This document shows, in pieces, positions 1 through 5,254 of a stretch of DNA of 13,527 nucleotides. A program made the translations under genes and the position numbers. The DNA lies in NCBI GenBank assembly GCA_048615375.1, contig JBMCLJ010000032.1:1-13527 (forward strand). Reading direction: 5' to 3'. The notes beneath the pieces were generated by a model. That model did not search any database, was not told where the DNA came from, and worked only from the letters and a program-made list of their open reading frames with translations. The DNA is from JBMCLJ01 sp048615375. GTDB taxonomy: Bacteria; Patescibacteriota; Dojkabacteria; JAOAGR01. The first letter of the stretch is position 1. Every line of letters begins with the position of its first letter.

Positions 1-146
1 ACAGCTTCTTCTACGACATATTGAATTACCGGTTTGTCAACCACGGGAAGCATTTCTTTTGGCATAGCTTTGGTCTGAGGCAGGAACCTTGTGCCAAATC
101 CGGCTGCAGGTATAATTACTTTTTTTACTCGTTTTGATCTGACCAT
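1..146 (-). CDS. galU: UTP--glucose-1-phosphate uridylyltransferase, N-terminal part (cut by window edge)
   Basis: The reverse strand from an ATG at 146 reads 48 codons without a stop to the window edge. The peptide begins MVRSKRVKKVIIPAAGFGTR and continues with FLPQTKAMPKEMLPVVDKP and IQYVVEEA. This is the family's nucleotide-binding signature (G-x-G-T-R followed by K-x-x-P-K-E-M-L-P) at the usual distance from the N-terminus. Family knowledge: GalU makes UDP-glucose from UTP and glucose-1-phosphate in the cytoplasm for cell-envelope glycans. The catalytic domain beyond residue 48 lies outside the window. No Shine-Dalgarno precedes the ATG; a promoter-like pair lies at 161-189. It diverges from the gene at 250. 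The identification is strong; only completeness is unknown. Confidence 0.93.
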   Translation of the reverse strand, partial: MVRSKRVKKVIIPAAGFGTRFLPQTKAMPKEMLPVVDKPVIQYVVEEA

Positions 147-160
147 AATTACAAGGATAT

Positions 161-189
161 ATTGTAGGCGGTTTAGCATAGAAAGACAA
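161..189 (-). promoter_or_regulatory. Probable promoter of galU
   Basis: On the minus strand TTGTCT (189-184) and TACAAT (166-161) are separated by 17 bp. This is a reasonable sigma-70-type pair, giving a start about 8 nt before the galU ATG. A second -10-like hexamer, TATCCT (159-154), lies exactly 7 nt before the ATG. The true -10 is therefore uncertain. Confidence 0.5.
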
Positions 190-221
190 ACAACAACTTC
201 TCAATGACTCAGATTTTGTTG

Positions 222-227
222 TATAAT
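222..227 (+). promoter_or_regulatory. -10 element upstream of the small membrane protein gene
   Basis: A perfect TATAAT lies 22 nt before the ATG at 250. No good -35 hexamer is seen at 16-18 bp spacing. It falls in the short divergent intergenic region shared with galU. Confidence 0.4.
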
Positions 228-249
228 GAAAACAAGAGAAAGTTAAACT

Positions 250-579
250 ATGGAAATTCCGCCACCCCAACATCCAGTCACTCACGATCAAAATGTATAT
301 TCCGGCGTACCTGGGCAGAATGACTCAAAAGACACCATGGCTTTGATTTCATTAATTCTCTGCCTTATATCTATTCCATTTTTTTTCATTTCGGGATGTC
401 TGTCATTCCCCCTTGTAGTAACCGCGTTAATTCTCGGGTATCTTGGTCTGCAATCAACAAAGAACCGGGGCATGGCAATGGCAGGTCTTATTATCTCAAT
501 AGTACTCTGTGTATTGTATCTCATTTTATTCCTTTGTGTAGCAAGTTTTTTTGGGCTAATGTTTATAAGTGGTGTATAG
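250..579 (+). CDS. Small DUF4190-like membrane protein
   Basis: This 109-residue protein has a short polar, Pro/Gln-rich N-terminus (about residues 1-28), then two hydrophobic blocks (about 30-66 and 77-107). They are joined by a small loop with the motif GYLGLQSTKNRGMAMAGLI. That arrangement, with hydrophobic segments around a G-x-x-G-L/K-N-R-G-x-A-x-A-G loop, is typical of the DUF4190 family of small bacterial membrane proteins. Their function is unknown; they are often linked to envelope or secretion neighbourhoods. Residues N72, R73, G74, A76 and G79 are the recognisable core. A TATAAT lies 22 nt upstream, and no Shine-Dalgarno is clear. The gene stands alone between divergent galU and the hydrolase gene, which has its own -10-like site. 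The membrane call is firm; the family call is probable. Confidence 0.75.
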   Translation: MEIPPPQHPVTHDQNVYSGVPGQNDSKDTMALISLILCLISIPFFFISGCLSFPLVVTALILGYLGLQSTKNRGMAMAGLIISIVLCVLYLILFLCVASFFGLMFISGV

Positions 580-640
580 CGGCAAGCACACAAATATTGC
601 ACAATCAAGTACACATAATGCATTCGCATTGGTTTTGCGT

Positions 641-646
641 TACAAT
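641..646 (+). promoter_or_regulatory. -10 element of the alpha/beta hydrolase gene (leaderless-type spacing)
   Basis: TACAAT ends 8 nt before the ATG at 655, so transcription would begin at or next to the start codon. No Shine-Dalgarno is present and the -35 region is weak. An AATGC/GCATT hairpin (618-631) lies just upstream. Confidence 0.4.
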
Positions 647-654
647 ACCCTGCA

Positions 655-1539
655 ATGAATGAGATCGTTTATATACTAATTGGCGCCATCGTGCTCGGCT
701 ATGCAGGTACTTTTATGTATGTTTTATTCAGAATCCACTTTGGATTGCGGCATAGCTCCAGCGTTGATGCGGAAGCGATCCAGGCGTTTGGGAAAAAGGT
801 TGAAGAGGTACCTTTGCAGACACGGGATAAGGTTGATTTTGAAGGTTGGTATATTCAAGCAAAAAAGCCAAAAGCTGCTATAGTCCTTGTTCATGGTTTT
901 ACCCTTGATTCTAAAACTGGAGGCGTAACAACTATGATTCCTCACGCTCAATTCCTGGTAGAGAGCGGGTATTCTGTATTGATAATTAATTTGCGTTCAT
1001 TTACTGGTTCTCGACATAAGAAAGTTTATCTTGGAACGCGGGAATGGCGTGAAGTGCAGTCCGGCTATGAATTTTTAAAGGAGCAGGAGTCACTGAAACA
1101 TAAAAAAATTGGTTTATACGGAGTATCAATGGGTGCTGCAAGTGTGCTCGTGGCATCCGGATCCTTAAGGATTGGTGACTTTGTAATCGCTACGGTGCCT
1201 TTTTTGAATCCAGTCTCGTTGATTATACATTACGCGAAGTTTAAGCGTATTAAAAAATTCTTCTTTAAGCCACTCGTCAGGCTCGCTTTAGTTATTGAGC
1301 TGGGTATCGGGTATGGTAAAAATACTCCAGGAACCGTAGCGAAACAGATCCAGGCACCCGTATTCATCACAGGAGCGAGGAAAGATTATATTGTAAATAC
1401 ACAGGATGCTATACAGATTTATCAGGATATAGAATCGGAAAAAGAAATCTGGCTCGCGGACGCTACACACGATACTCTCGGCGACCAGCCCCATGAGTTA
1501 AAGTCAAGGGTTTTAAAGTTTATACATTATAAAGTATAG
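655..1539 (+). CDS. Membrane-anchored alpha/beta hydrolase
   Basis: This 294-residue protein has one N-terminal membrane segment (about residues 4-26), then an alpha/beta-hydrolase fold. The oxyanion region is VLVHGF (78-82 and following), the nucleophile elbow is GVSMG with Ser158, the likely acid is Asp244 (ITGARKDYIV) and the likely base is His272 (DATHDT). The order and spacing of Ser, Asp and His are those of a complete catalytic triad. Family relatives are esterase/peptidase-like enzymes of the Hydrolase_4/DUF1749-type group; the substrate cannot be read from sequence. Anchoring suggests action at the membrane, but the side is not determinable. The stop codon overlaps the -10-like hexamer of zwf, which starts 9 nt further on, so the two may also be co-transcribed. 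Confidence 0.85.
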   Translation: MNEIVYILIGAIVLGYAGTFMYVLFRIHFGLRHSSSVDAEAIQAFGKKVEEVPLQTRDKVDFEGWYIQAKKPKAAIVLVHGFTLDSKTGGVTTMIPHAQFLVESGYSVLIINLRSFTGSRHKKVYLGTREWREVQSGYEFLKEQESLKHKKIGLYGVSMGAASVLVASGSLRIGDFVIATVPFLNPVSLIIHYAKFKRIKKFFFKPLVRLALVIELGIGYGKNTPGTVAKQIQAPVFITGARKDYIVNTQDAIQIYQDIESEKEIWLADATHDTLGDQPHELKSRVLKFIHYKV

Positions 1540-1540
1540 T
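1535..1540 (+). promoter_or_regulatory. -10-like element of zwf overlapping the upstream stop codon
   Basis: TATAGT contains the hydrolase stop codon (TAG, 1537-1539) and ends 8 nt before the zwf ATG. This matches the leaderless-type spacing of several other genes here. No convincing -35 is seen, so read-through transcription from the hydrolase gene is equally possible. Confidence 0.3.
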
Positions 1541-1548
1541 CTATACGT

Positions 1549-2709
1549 ATGGAACATTGGAAATTTATTCTAATTGGAATTACCGGTGATCTGGCTCAAC
1601 GCAAAATTCTTCCTGCGGTAAGCCAGTTTGCTTCACGTTTCAAAGACCAGGTACGTGTCGAACTCCTCGGATATTCAAGAAGCATCCCGGATACCAGACA
1701 AATTAACTCTATACTTGATTTACATTCAGAGGAGGATACTCACGTTCTTGCCAATATTCAGTACCAACAGGGAAGTTACGAGGATCCTGGCTTCTTTATC
1801 GATGTCATGAATTCACTGAAAGATAATGAACGAACTGTAGTATACTTTGCTGTCCCTCCTCATGTATTTCTGACACTGTTACAGACCTTTTGTCCGTATG
1901 GTGAGGACAGAATTGATATTATCATCGAAAAACCCTTTGGAAGAGATCTGCAGGAAGCCAGAGCAATGCTTAAAAAGATTACATCCTGTGGACTTGAAGA
2001 AGAAGTACACTTCTGTGATCATTACCTGTTTAAAGATACCGCGAGAATTCGTAACCTTCCACTGGCTGAAACATTAGAGCACAATTACAGCCTGCGGTAC
2101 CAGGATATTACTTCAATTCGTGTACAGGCTTTGGAGAGCCTGGATGTACAGGATCGAGGAGGGTATTACGACACTGTTGGAGCTTTAAAAGATATGCTTC
2201 CAGCTCACCTTTTTTCTATGGCGAGTTCTTTGCTTATGAAACTTACTCATGGTAATCCCTCTGTTGCTGCATTCTTTAAAAATATTGAAGTAACTGATCT
2301 CTCATTAGGTCAATATCACGAGTATACGTCAGATATTGGTGTAGAAACATCTACTACGGATACCTATTTTTCTGTCGAAGGGAAGAATGGATTTCATGTG
2401 TATTTCGAATCAGGGAAGAAGCTGGCGGGTAAATGTACCGGGATTCGTGTCGAATTTAGTAATGATTTTTCACTAAAGTGGAATATAGCTCCCAGGGGAA
2501 TGCTTGAAGTACTGGAAGGTAATAGAGTCGTCACAAGCTGGAATCTCAACAATGGCAATACGCTTGATCATACGAATATGTTTGAAGATATTCTACGGCG
2601 AACAGATGACAGGTTTGTTGATAATGAAAGCGCTCTTGAGGGATGGAAGTTTTATGAAAAAGTAGTGGCATATCAAAAGAAGCGTGCTATTGTCCCTCAG
2701 ATATACTAG
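1549..2709 (+). CDS. zwf: Glucose-6-phosphate 1-dehydrogenase, short variant
   Basis: The enzyme oxidises glucose-6-phosphate to 6-phosphogluconolactone with NAD(P)+, the entry to the oxidative pentose phosphate pathway. Landmarks appear in order: N-terminal dinucleotide motif GITGDLAQRK (10-19), AVPPHVF (101-107), EKPFGRDL (127-134), the substrate motif DHYLFKD (157-163), and YYDTVGALKDM followed by catalytic His220. The usual RIDHYLGKE reads FCDHYLFKD here, and the usual GAxRDMxQNH reads GALKDMLPAH; the key Asp, Lys and His remain. At 386 residues it is about 100 shorter than typical enzymes, mostly in the C-terminal domain. There is no Shine-Dalgarno before the ATG. It is probably functional but a divergent family member, so preference for glucose-6-phosphate itself is inferred. 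Confidence 0.88.
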   Translation: MEHWKFILIGITGDLAQRKILPAVSQFASRFKDQVRVELLGYSRSIPDTRQINSILDLHSEEDTHVLANIQYQQGSYEDPGFFIDVMNSLKDNERTVVYFAVPPHVFLTLLQTFCPYGEDRIDIIIEKPFGRDLQEARAMLKKITSCGLEEEVHFCDHYLFKDTARIRNLPLAETLEHNYSLRYQDITSIRVQALESLDVQDRGGYYDTVGALKDMLPAHLFSMASSLLMKLTHGNPSVAAFFKNIEVTDLSLGQYHEYTSDIGVETSTTDTYFSVEGKNGFHVYFESGKKLAGKCTGIRVEFSNDFSLKWNIAPRGMLEVLEGNRVVTSWNLNNGNTLDHTNMFEDILRRTDDRFVDNESALEGWKFYEKVVAYQKKRAIVPQIY

Positions 2710-2723
2710 TACTGCACGTAAAA

Positions 2724-2756
2724 AACCTGCATAGAGATATGTGCTCTATGCAGGTT
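2724..2756 (-). terminator. Intrinsic terminator between convergent zwf and the lysozyme-like gene
   Basis: A perfect 13-bp stem (2724-2736 with 2744-2756, core CCTGCATAGAG) closes a 7-nt loop. On the minus strand a run of T follows the stem, so it should end the lysozyme-like transcript. Read on the plus strand the same hairpin follows zwf 14 nt after its stop but has only a weak T tail. Confidence 0.85.
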
Positions 2757-2775
2757 AATTAAGTGTGTTCAGGTA

Positions 2776-3366
2776 TTACAGAAATTTTTTAGTATACCAG
2801 GGATTCCAGCCCTGTTCATTAAAGATTTGCTTTGCTACTCGCATGTTGGTTTCCAGATCAAGAAGTGCACTGCAATTGCCGCCTACTCTATGTCCCTGCC
2901 ATCGGCAGTTTATCTGGAATAATCCATAATCCCCGGTACGGGAAATAACTCCTGTTCTGAAACTTGATTCGTACTTCGCAATAATCAAGGCGTTATTACA
3001 CTGTGAACCAAATACTTCACAGATTCGTTTCTTGATGTATGCTGGTGCTGCTACAGTAACAGGTTTTCTTACAACCGGTTTAGTATAAGTGGAAGTCCTT
3101 GACTTTTTATAAGCAACTTTCCGTACAACCGGCTTCGGTTTAGGCTTTGGTTGCGGTGGCTCTGTTGGAGTGCTATTCTGGAGTTGCAACCTGAGAAGTA
3201 TTGTTGGTTCCGCTTCCTTGTTTGCCGATAAATAATTGAGAGGTTTCGGCGTGTCAGGTTTAGTTATGTGCTTTGCTGACGTCATGTCAGTCTTGCCTGA
3301 CAGGATGATTACAAGAAGCACGAACAGTACAATACTATATTCTTTAATGGTTGTTGGTAAATTCAC
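2776..3366 (-). CDS. Membrane-anchored or secreted lysozyme / lytic transglycosylase-like protein
   Basis: This 196-residue protein starts at GTG (3366), the first in-frame start before the membrane segment. A hydrophobic segment (about 10-23) is followed by a Pro/Lys-rich, low-complexity linker (about 67-108, with PKPKPKPVVRK and a second KPVVRKPV). A C-terminal lysozyme-fold domain follows (about 112-196). In it Glu133 in AKYESSF is the expected catalytic acid, followed by SRTGDYGLFQIN (142-153) and a C-terminal GWNPW. Four cysteines (116, 123, 154, 165) suggest disulphides outside the cytoplasm. Family knowledge: such domains cleave peptidoglycan glycan strands. The linker could span the cell wall or periplasm. 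A promoter about 150 nt upstream and two hairpins in the leader suggest post-transcriptional control. There is no Shine-Dalgarno. Confidence 0.85.
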   Translation of the reverse strand: MNLPTTIKEYSIVLFVLLVIILSGKTDMTSAKHITKPDTPKPLNYLSANKEAEPTILLRLQLQNSTPTEPPQPKPKPKPVVRKVAYKKSRTSTYTKPVVRKPVTVAAPAYIKKRICEVFGSQCNNALIIAKYESSFRTGVISRTGDYGLFQINCRWQGHRVGGNCSALLDLETNMRVAKQIFNEQGWNPWYTKKFL

Positions 3367-3389
3367 GTGGGGAATTTGCTAAATAATTT

Positions 3390-3431
3390 CGCTCTTTATG
3401 CCGGCAAGTCCAATGTGCGGTATAAAGGGCG
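3390..3431. repeat. Inverted repeat in the lysozyme-like gene leader
   Basis: Arms at 3390-3403 and 3418-3431 (CGCTCTTTATGCCG and CGGTATAAAGGGCG) pair over 14 positions if the RNA is read on the plus strand, with two G-U pairs. On the minus strand, the direction of the neighbouring gene, two A-C mismatches remain in a 12-of-14 stem. It ends 23 nt before the GTG start. It could be an operator, a leader hairpin, or part of an unknown plus-strand RNA. Confidence 0.55.
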
Positions 3432-3483
3432 ATAAATTGTAATCCGATACTACATTTGTAGCTAAGCCTTGTTATTTATATAT

Positions 3484-3513
3484 GAGGCACGTGGATTATA
3501 CACTATATGCCTC
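3484..3513 (-). repeat. Hairpin at the predicted 5' end of the lysozyme-like transcript
   Basis: GAGGCA (3484-3489) and TGCCTC (3508-3513) pair, and AT-rich flanks can extend the stem with a small bulge. It begins about 3 nt after the predicted transcription start, so it could cap the 5' end of the leader. A second TATAAT (3500-3495, minus) lies in its loop. Confidence 0.4.
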
Positions 3514-3522
3514 TTATATAAA

Positions 3523-3551
3523 ATAATATCATATAGTATTGAATAAGTCAA
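3523..3551 (-). promoter_or_regulatory. Promoter of the lysozyme-like gene
   Basis: On the minus strand TTGACT (3551-3546) and TATTAT (3528-3523) are 17 bp apart, each one base off consensus. The predicted start near 3516 gives a leader of about 150 nt before the GTG at 3366. It lies 69 bp after the pflA stop codon, so the lysozyme-like gene need not depend on pfl transcription. Confidence 0.65.
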
Positions 3552-3619
3552 TGTTCTATAGGATGTGTCAGTCAGGGAGAGGGTGATTGGGAAACTGGCA
3601 ATTGAAAATGATTAAAAGT

Positions 3620-4399
3620 TTATTGTACTGTGTATCCTGCTGATTGTAGTGTCTCTCTAATCGATTGGAGCGATTTGCTCGAAGGGGACTTTACTTCTTC
3701 GAGTTTGTACTTCAGGTCAAGTTTATCCCATTTATGTTTTCCTAATGTATGGTAAGGAAGCAGTTCTATGAGTTCAAATTCTTTGTCCTTCAGGAATGAG
3801 AGCAAAGCGTCAAGATTTTGTTTTGTGTCGGTATACCCGGGGAGAACTACATACCGGAACCATATTTTTGGCGATTGGTGAGCGTGCTTTTTAATCTGTG
3901 AATTTAAATAGTTAATGTTCTCAAGAATTCTTTCATTCGGCACCATGGTGAGTTCCTCATGCATTTTTGTATCAAAATGCTTCAGGCTGATCATGAAGAG
4001 ATCGGAATATGGCATCAGTAATTGAATAGTCTGCAGTGGAGCAAACATTGAAGTATCCAGTGCGGTATGGATGCCTTCGTGTTGTAAGAGTTTTAGTAGC
4101 TCGAGTACAAACTCAGGCTGATATATAGGATCACCTCCACTAATTGTTACACCGCCTTTCTTACCGAAGTACGCTTTATATTTCTGAATTTCTGCCAGCA
4201 CATCGTCAGGCGACATATGCATATAGTCTTCGAGGTCAAGCATGTCCCGGTTACAACAATACGCGCAGCGTAAAGGGCAACCTTCGAGAAAAACTACAAA
4301 TCGTAAACCAGGCCCATCCACCGCACCACATGTTTCGAATGAATGTACCATTCCGATATTTTTTTTAACGGGAGTTTGTAAGGGGCTCGGGTTGTTCAT
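3620..4399 (-). CDS. pflA: Pyruvate formate-lyase activating enzyme (radical SAM)
   Basis: PflA cleaves S-adenosylmethionine with a [4Fe-4S] cluster and abstracts hydrogen from the active-site glycine of PflB, switching it on without oxygen. The 259-residue protein has FETCGAVDGPGLRFVVFLEG, the cluster motif C41-x3-C45-x2-C48 (CPLRCAYC), NRDMLD, and the SAM-binding TISGGDP, all in the family order and close to the usual length of about 245-260. The conserved CHNRD reads CCNRD, placing an extra Cys49 beside the cluster. The ATG at 4399 places FETCG about 20 residues from the N-terminus, slightly longer than the E. coli enzyme. It is the last gene of the minus-strand group that begins with pflB, but is separated from pflB by about 3 kb of unrelated genes. 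Confidence 0.93.
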   Translation of the reverse strand: MNNPSPLQTPVKKNIGMVHSFETCGAVDGPGLRFVVFLEGCPLRCAYCCNRDMLDLEDYMHMSPDDVLAEIQKYKAYFGKKGGVTISGGDPIYQPEFVLELLKLLQHEGIHTALDTSMFAPLQTIQLLMPYSDLFMISLKHFDTKMHEELTMVPNERILENINYLNSQIKKHAHQSPKIWFRYVVLPGYTDTKQNLDALLSFLKDKEFELIELLPYHTLGKHKWDKLDLKYKLEEVKSPSSKSLQSIRETLQSAGYTVQ

Positions 4400-4437
4400 G
4401 AGATCATGATAGTGGGTTGGAGTAAGAGTGTAAAGTT

Positions 4438-4917
4438 TTATTTATAATATTCAACCTCAGAATACAGTTTAAATAATTCGTCTTGCTTTTTCGGATTCTG
4501 ATACATATATTGATTTAGAAAATCTTGGAGTAACTCTATAAGCAGGTTTCTTATTATGAGGGATGGTGGTATTTTCCTTTCTGTTTCAGTCGCACCATAA
4601 GGTTGTGGAAATAGTAAATGTTTCAGAGTCGTGTTAACCCGTTCATGAATACTCCGTAAATCCGTTGTATCATAATAATCCGGGGTAAATACACTCATTC
4701 CTCTTTGCAAGGAAGCGTCATACCAGTTGTAATAAAAATCCATATTATCTGATTTTAGAAATCTGATGTTCATTTTAGATAATGGCAATGGAAATACACC
4801 CGCAATCAGTATCTCCAGCATTCGGTCAATATCATTAAAAACAGCATAATATCGATCCAGTTTTTCTGGATCATTTGCAGTTAATGACAGAGATTGGCTA
4901 TGTATGTAAGGGCTCAT
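4438..4917 (-). CDS. C-terminal half of a split paralogue of the 530-residue protein
   Basis: I do not recognise a family. The 159 residues align with about residues 114-275 of the protein at 5255-6847. FNDIDRMLEILIAGVFPLPL (27-46) matches FNKLDQILEMVIAGLLTLPL. TPDYYDTTDL...LLFP matches APEDYRYKEM...LFP, and LLIELLQDFLNQYMYQNP matches LIDSLGKLLTHYVYKETH. The frame is open upstream of the ATG through 15 more codons to the frameshift point at 4962. Read together with the ORF at 4959-5243, the distance between SF and the FN motif is 42 residues in both paralogues. It may be made as a frameshift fusion of about 268 residues. It may also start at its own ATG, which has AGGAAGGGG just upstream, one of the few Shine-Dalgarno-like sequences here. 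It is mostly alpha-helical in appearance, with no membrane segment. Confidence 0.6.
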   Translation of the reverse strand: MSPYIHSQSLSLTANDPEKLDRYYAVFNDIDRMLEILIAGVFPLPLSKMNIRFLKSDNMDFYYNWYDASLQRGMSVFTPDYYDTTDLRSIHERVNTTLKHLLFPQPYGATETERKIPPSLIIRNLLIELLQDFLNQYMYQNPKKQDELFKLYSEVEYYK

Positions 4918-4958
4918 ACCCCTTCCTGGTCTTTGGGGAATAACATCATTTCCAGAAC

Positions 4959-4968
4959 CTATAAAAAA
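4959..4968 (-). promoter_or_regulatory. Candidate -1 frameshift site (T_TTT_TTA followed by TAG)
   Basis: In the frame of the upstream half (5243-4959) the mRNA reads ...AGT TTT TTA TAG. This contains the heptamer U_UUU_UUA in the correct register for -1 slippage, right before the stop. After slippage the next codon is ATA and the frame runs open into the ORF ending at 4438. No clear stimulatory pseudoknot is visible; a small CCCC/GGGG hairpin lies about 23 nt downstream of the stop. A T7-to-T6 deletion or an assembly error in the run would look the same. Confidence 0.45.
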
Positions 4969-5243
4969 CTCATTAATGGTCCATCTATCTTACTTTCCCC
5001 TGTTCTTTTCTGATAATTATGAACTACAGTTGCTGCAACTGAATCCGTGAGTAGATTTCCTATGGTCCAGCCAGTTTGATCAAGCGCAGCGGATATACTC
5101 TTCCTGTAGAACCCATCAATTGTTACAGGACCATCTTCCACGGAATGCGTTTCACCGGCGAGGAATACATGACACATATCTAAAAAAGCACGGTTTTGTA
5201 AAAGTATGCCGGTAGCTGTGTTAATTCTATATTGGTCAATCAT
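4959..5243 (-). CDS. N-terminal half of a split paralogue of the 530-residue protein
   Basis: These 94 residues align with about residues 8-97 of the 530-residue neighbour. Shared features are a helix ending in F/V-LAG (DMCHVFLAG against SLCDSVLAG), the motif GFYRKSI against GFYHKAV, an Ala-rich helix (SVAATVVHNY against LAAVAARY), and a C-terminus of DGPLMSFL against DHLLSFMQ. No known family is recognised. The start ATG is 11 nt after the stop of the 530-residue gene with no Shine-Dalgarno, so it is probably translated by coupling within one transcript. The ORF ends at a TAG directly after a T6 run. Homology continues in the -1 frame, so this is either a frameshift-regulated gene or a gene broken by an indel. 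Confidence 0.6.
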   Translation of the reverse strand: MIDQYRINTATGILLQNRAFLDMCHVFLAGETHSVEDGPVTIDGFYRKSISAALDQTGWTIGNLLTDSVAATVVHNYQKRTGESKIDGPLMSFL

Positions 5244-5254
5244 ATATTGATTGG

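Noticed and set aside
288..951. Minus-strand and alternate-frame ORFs over the small membrane protein and hydrolase genes
   Set aside because: They are shadows of the plus-strand genes, with no start signals and no family motifs.
4918..4958. Pseudoknot stimulating the proposed -1 frameshift
   Set aside because: Only a 4-bp CCCC/GGGG hairpin beyond the usual 5-9 nt spacer was seen; no convincing pseudoknot could be drawn by eye.
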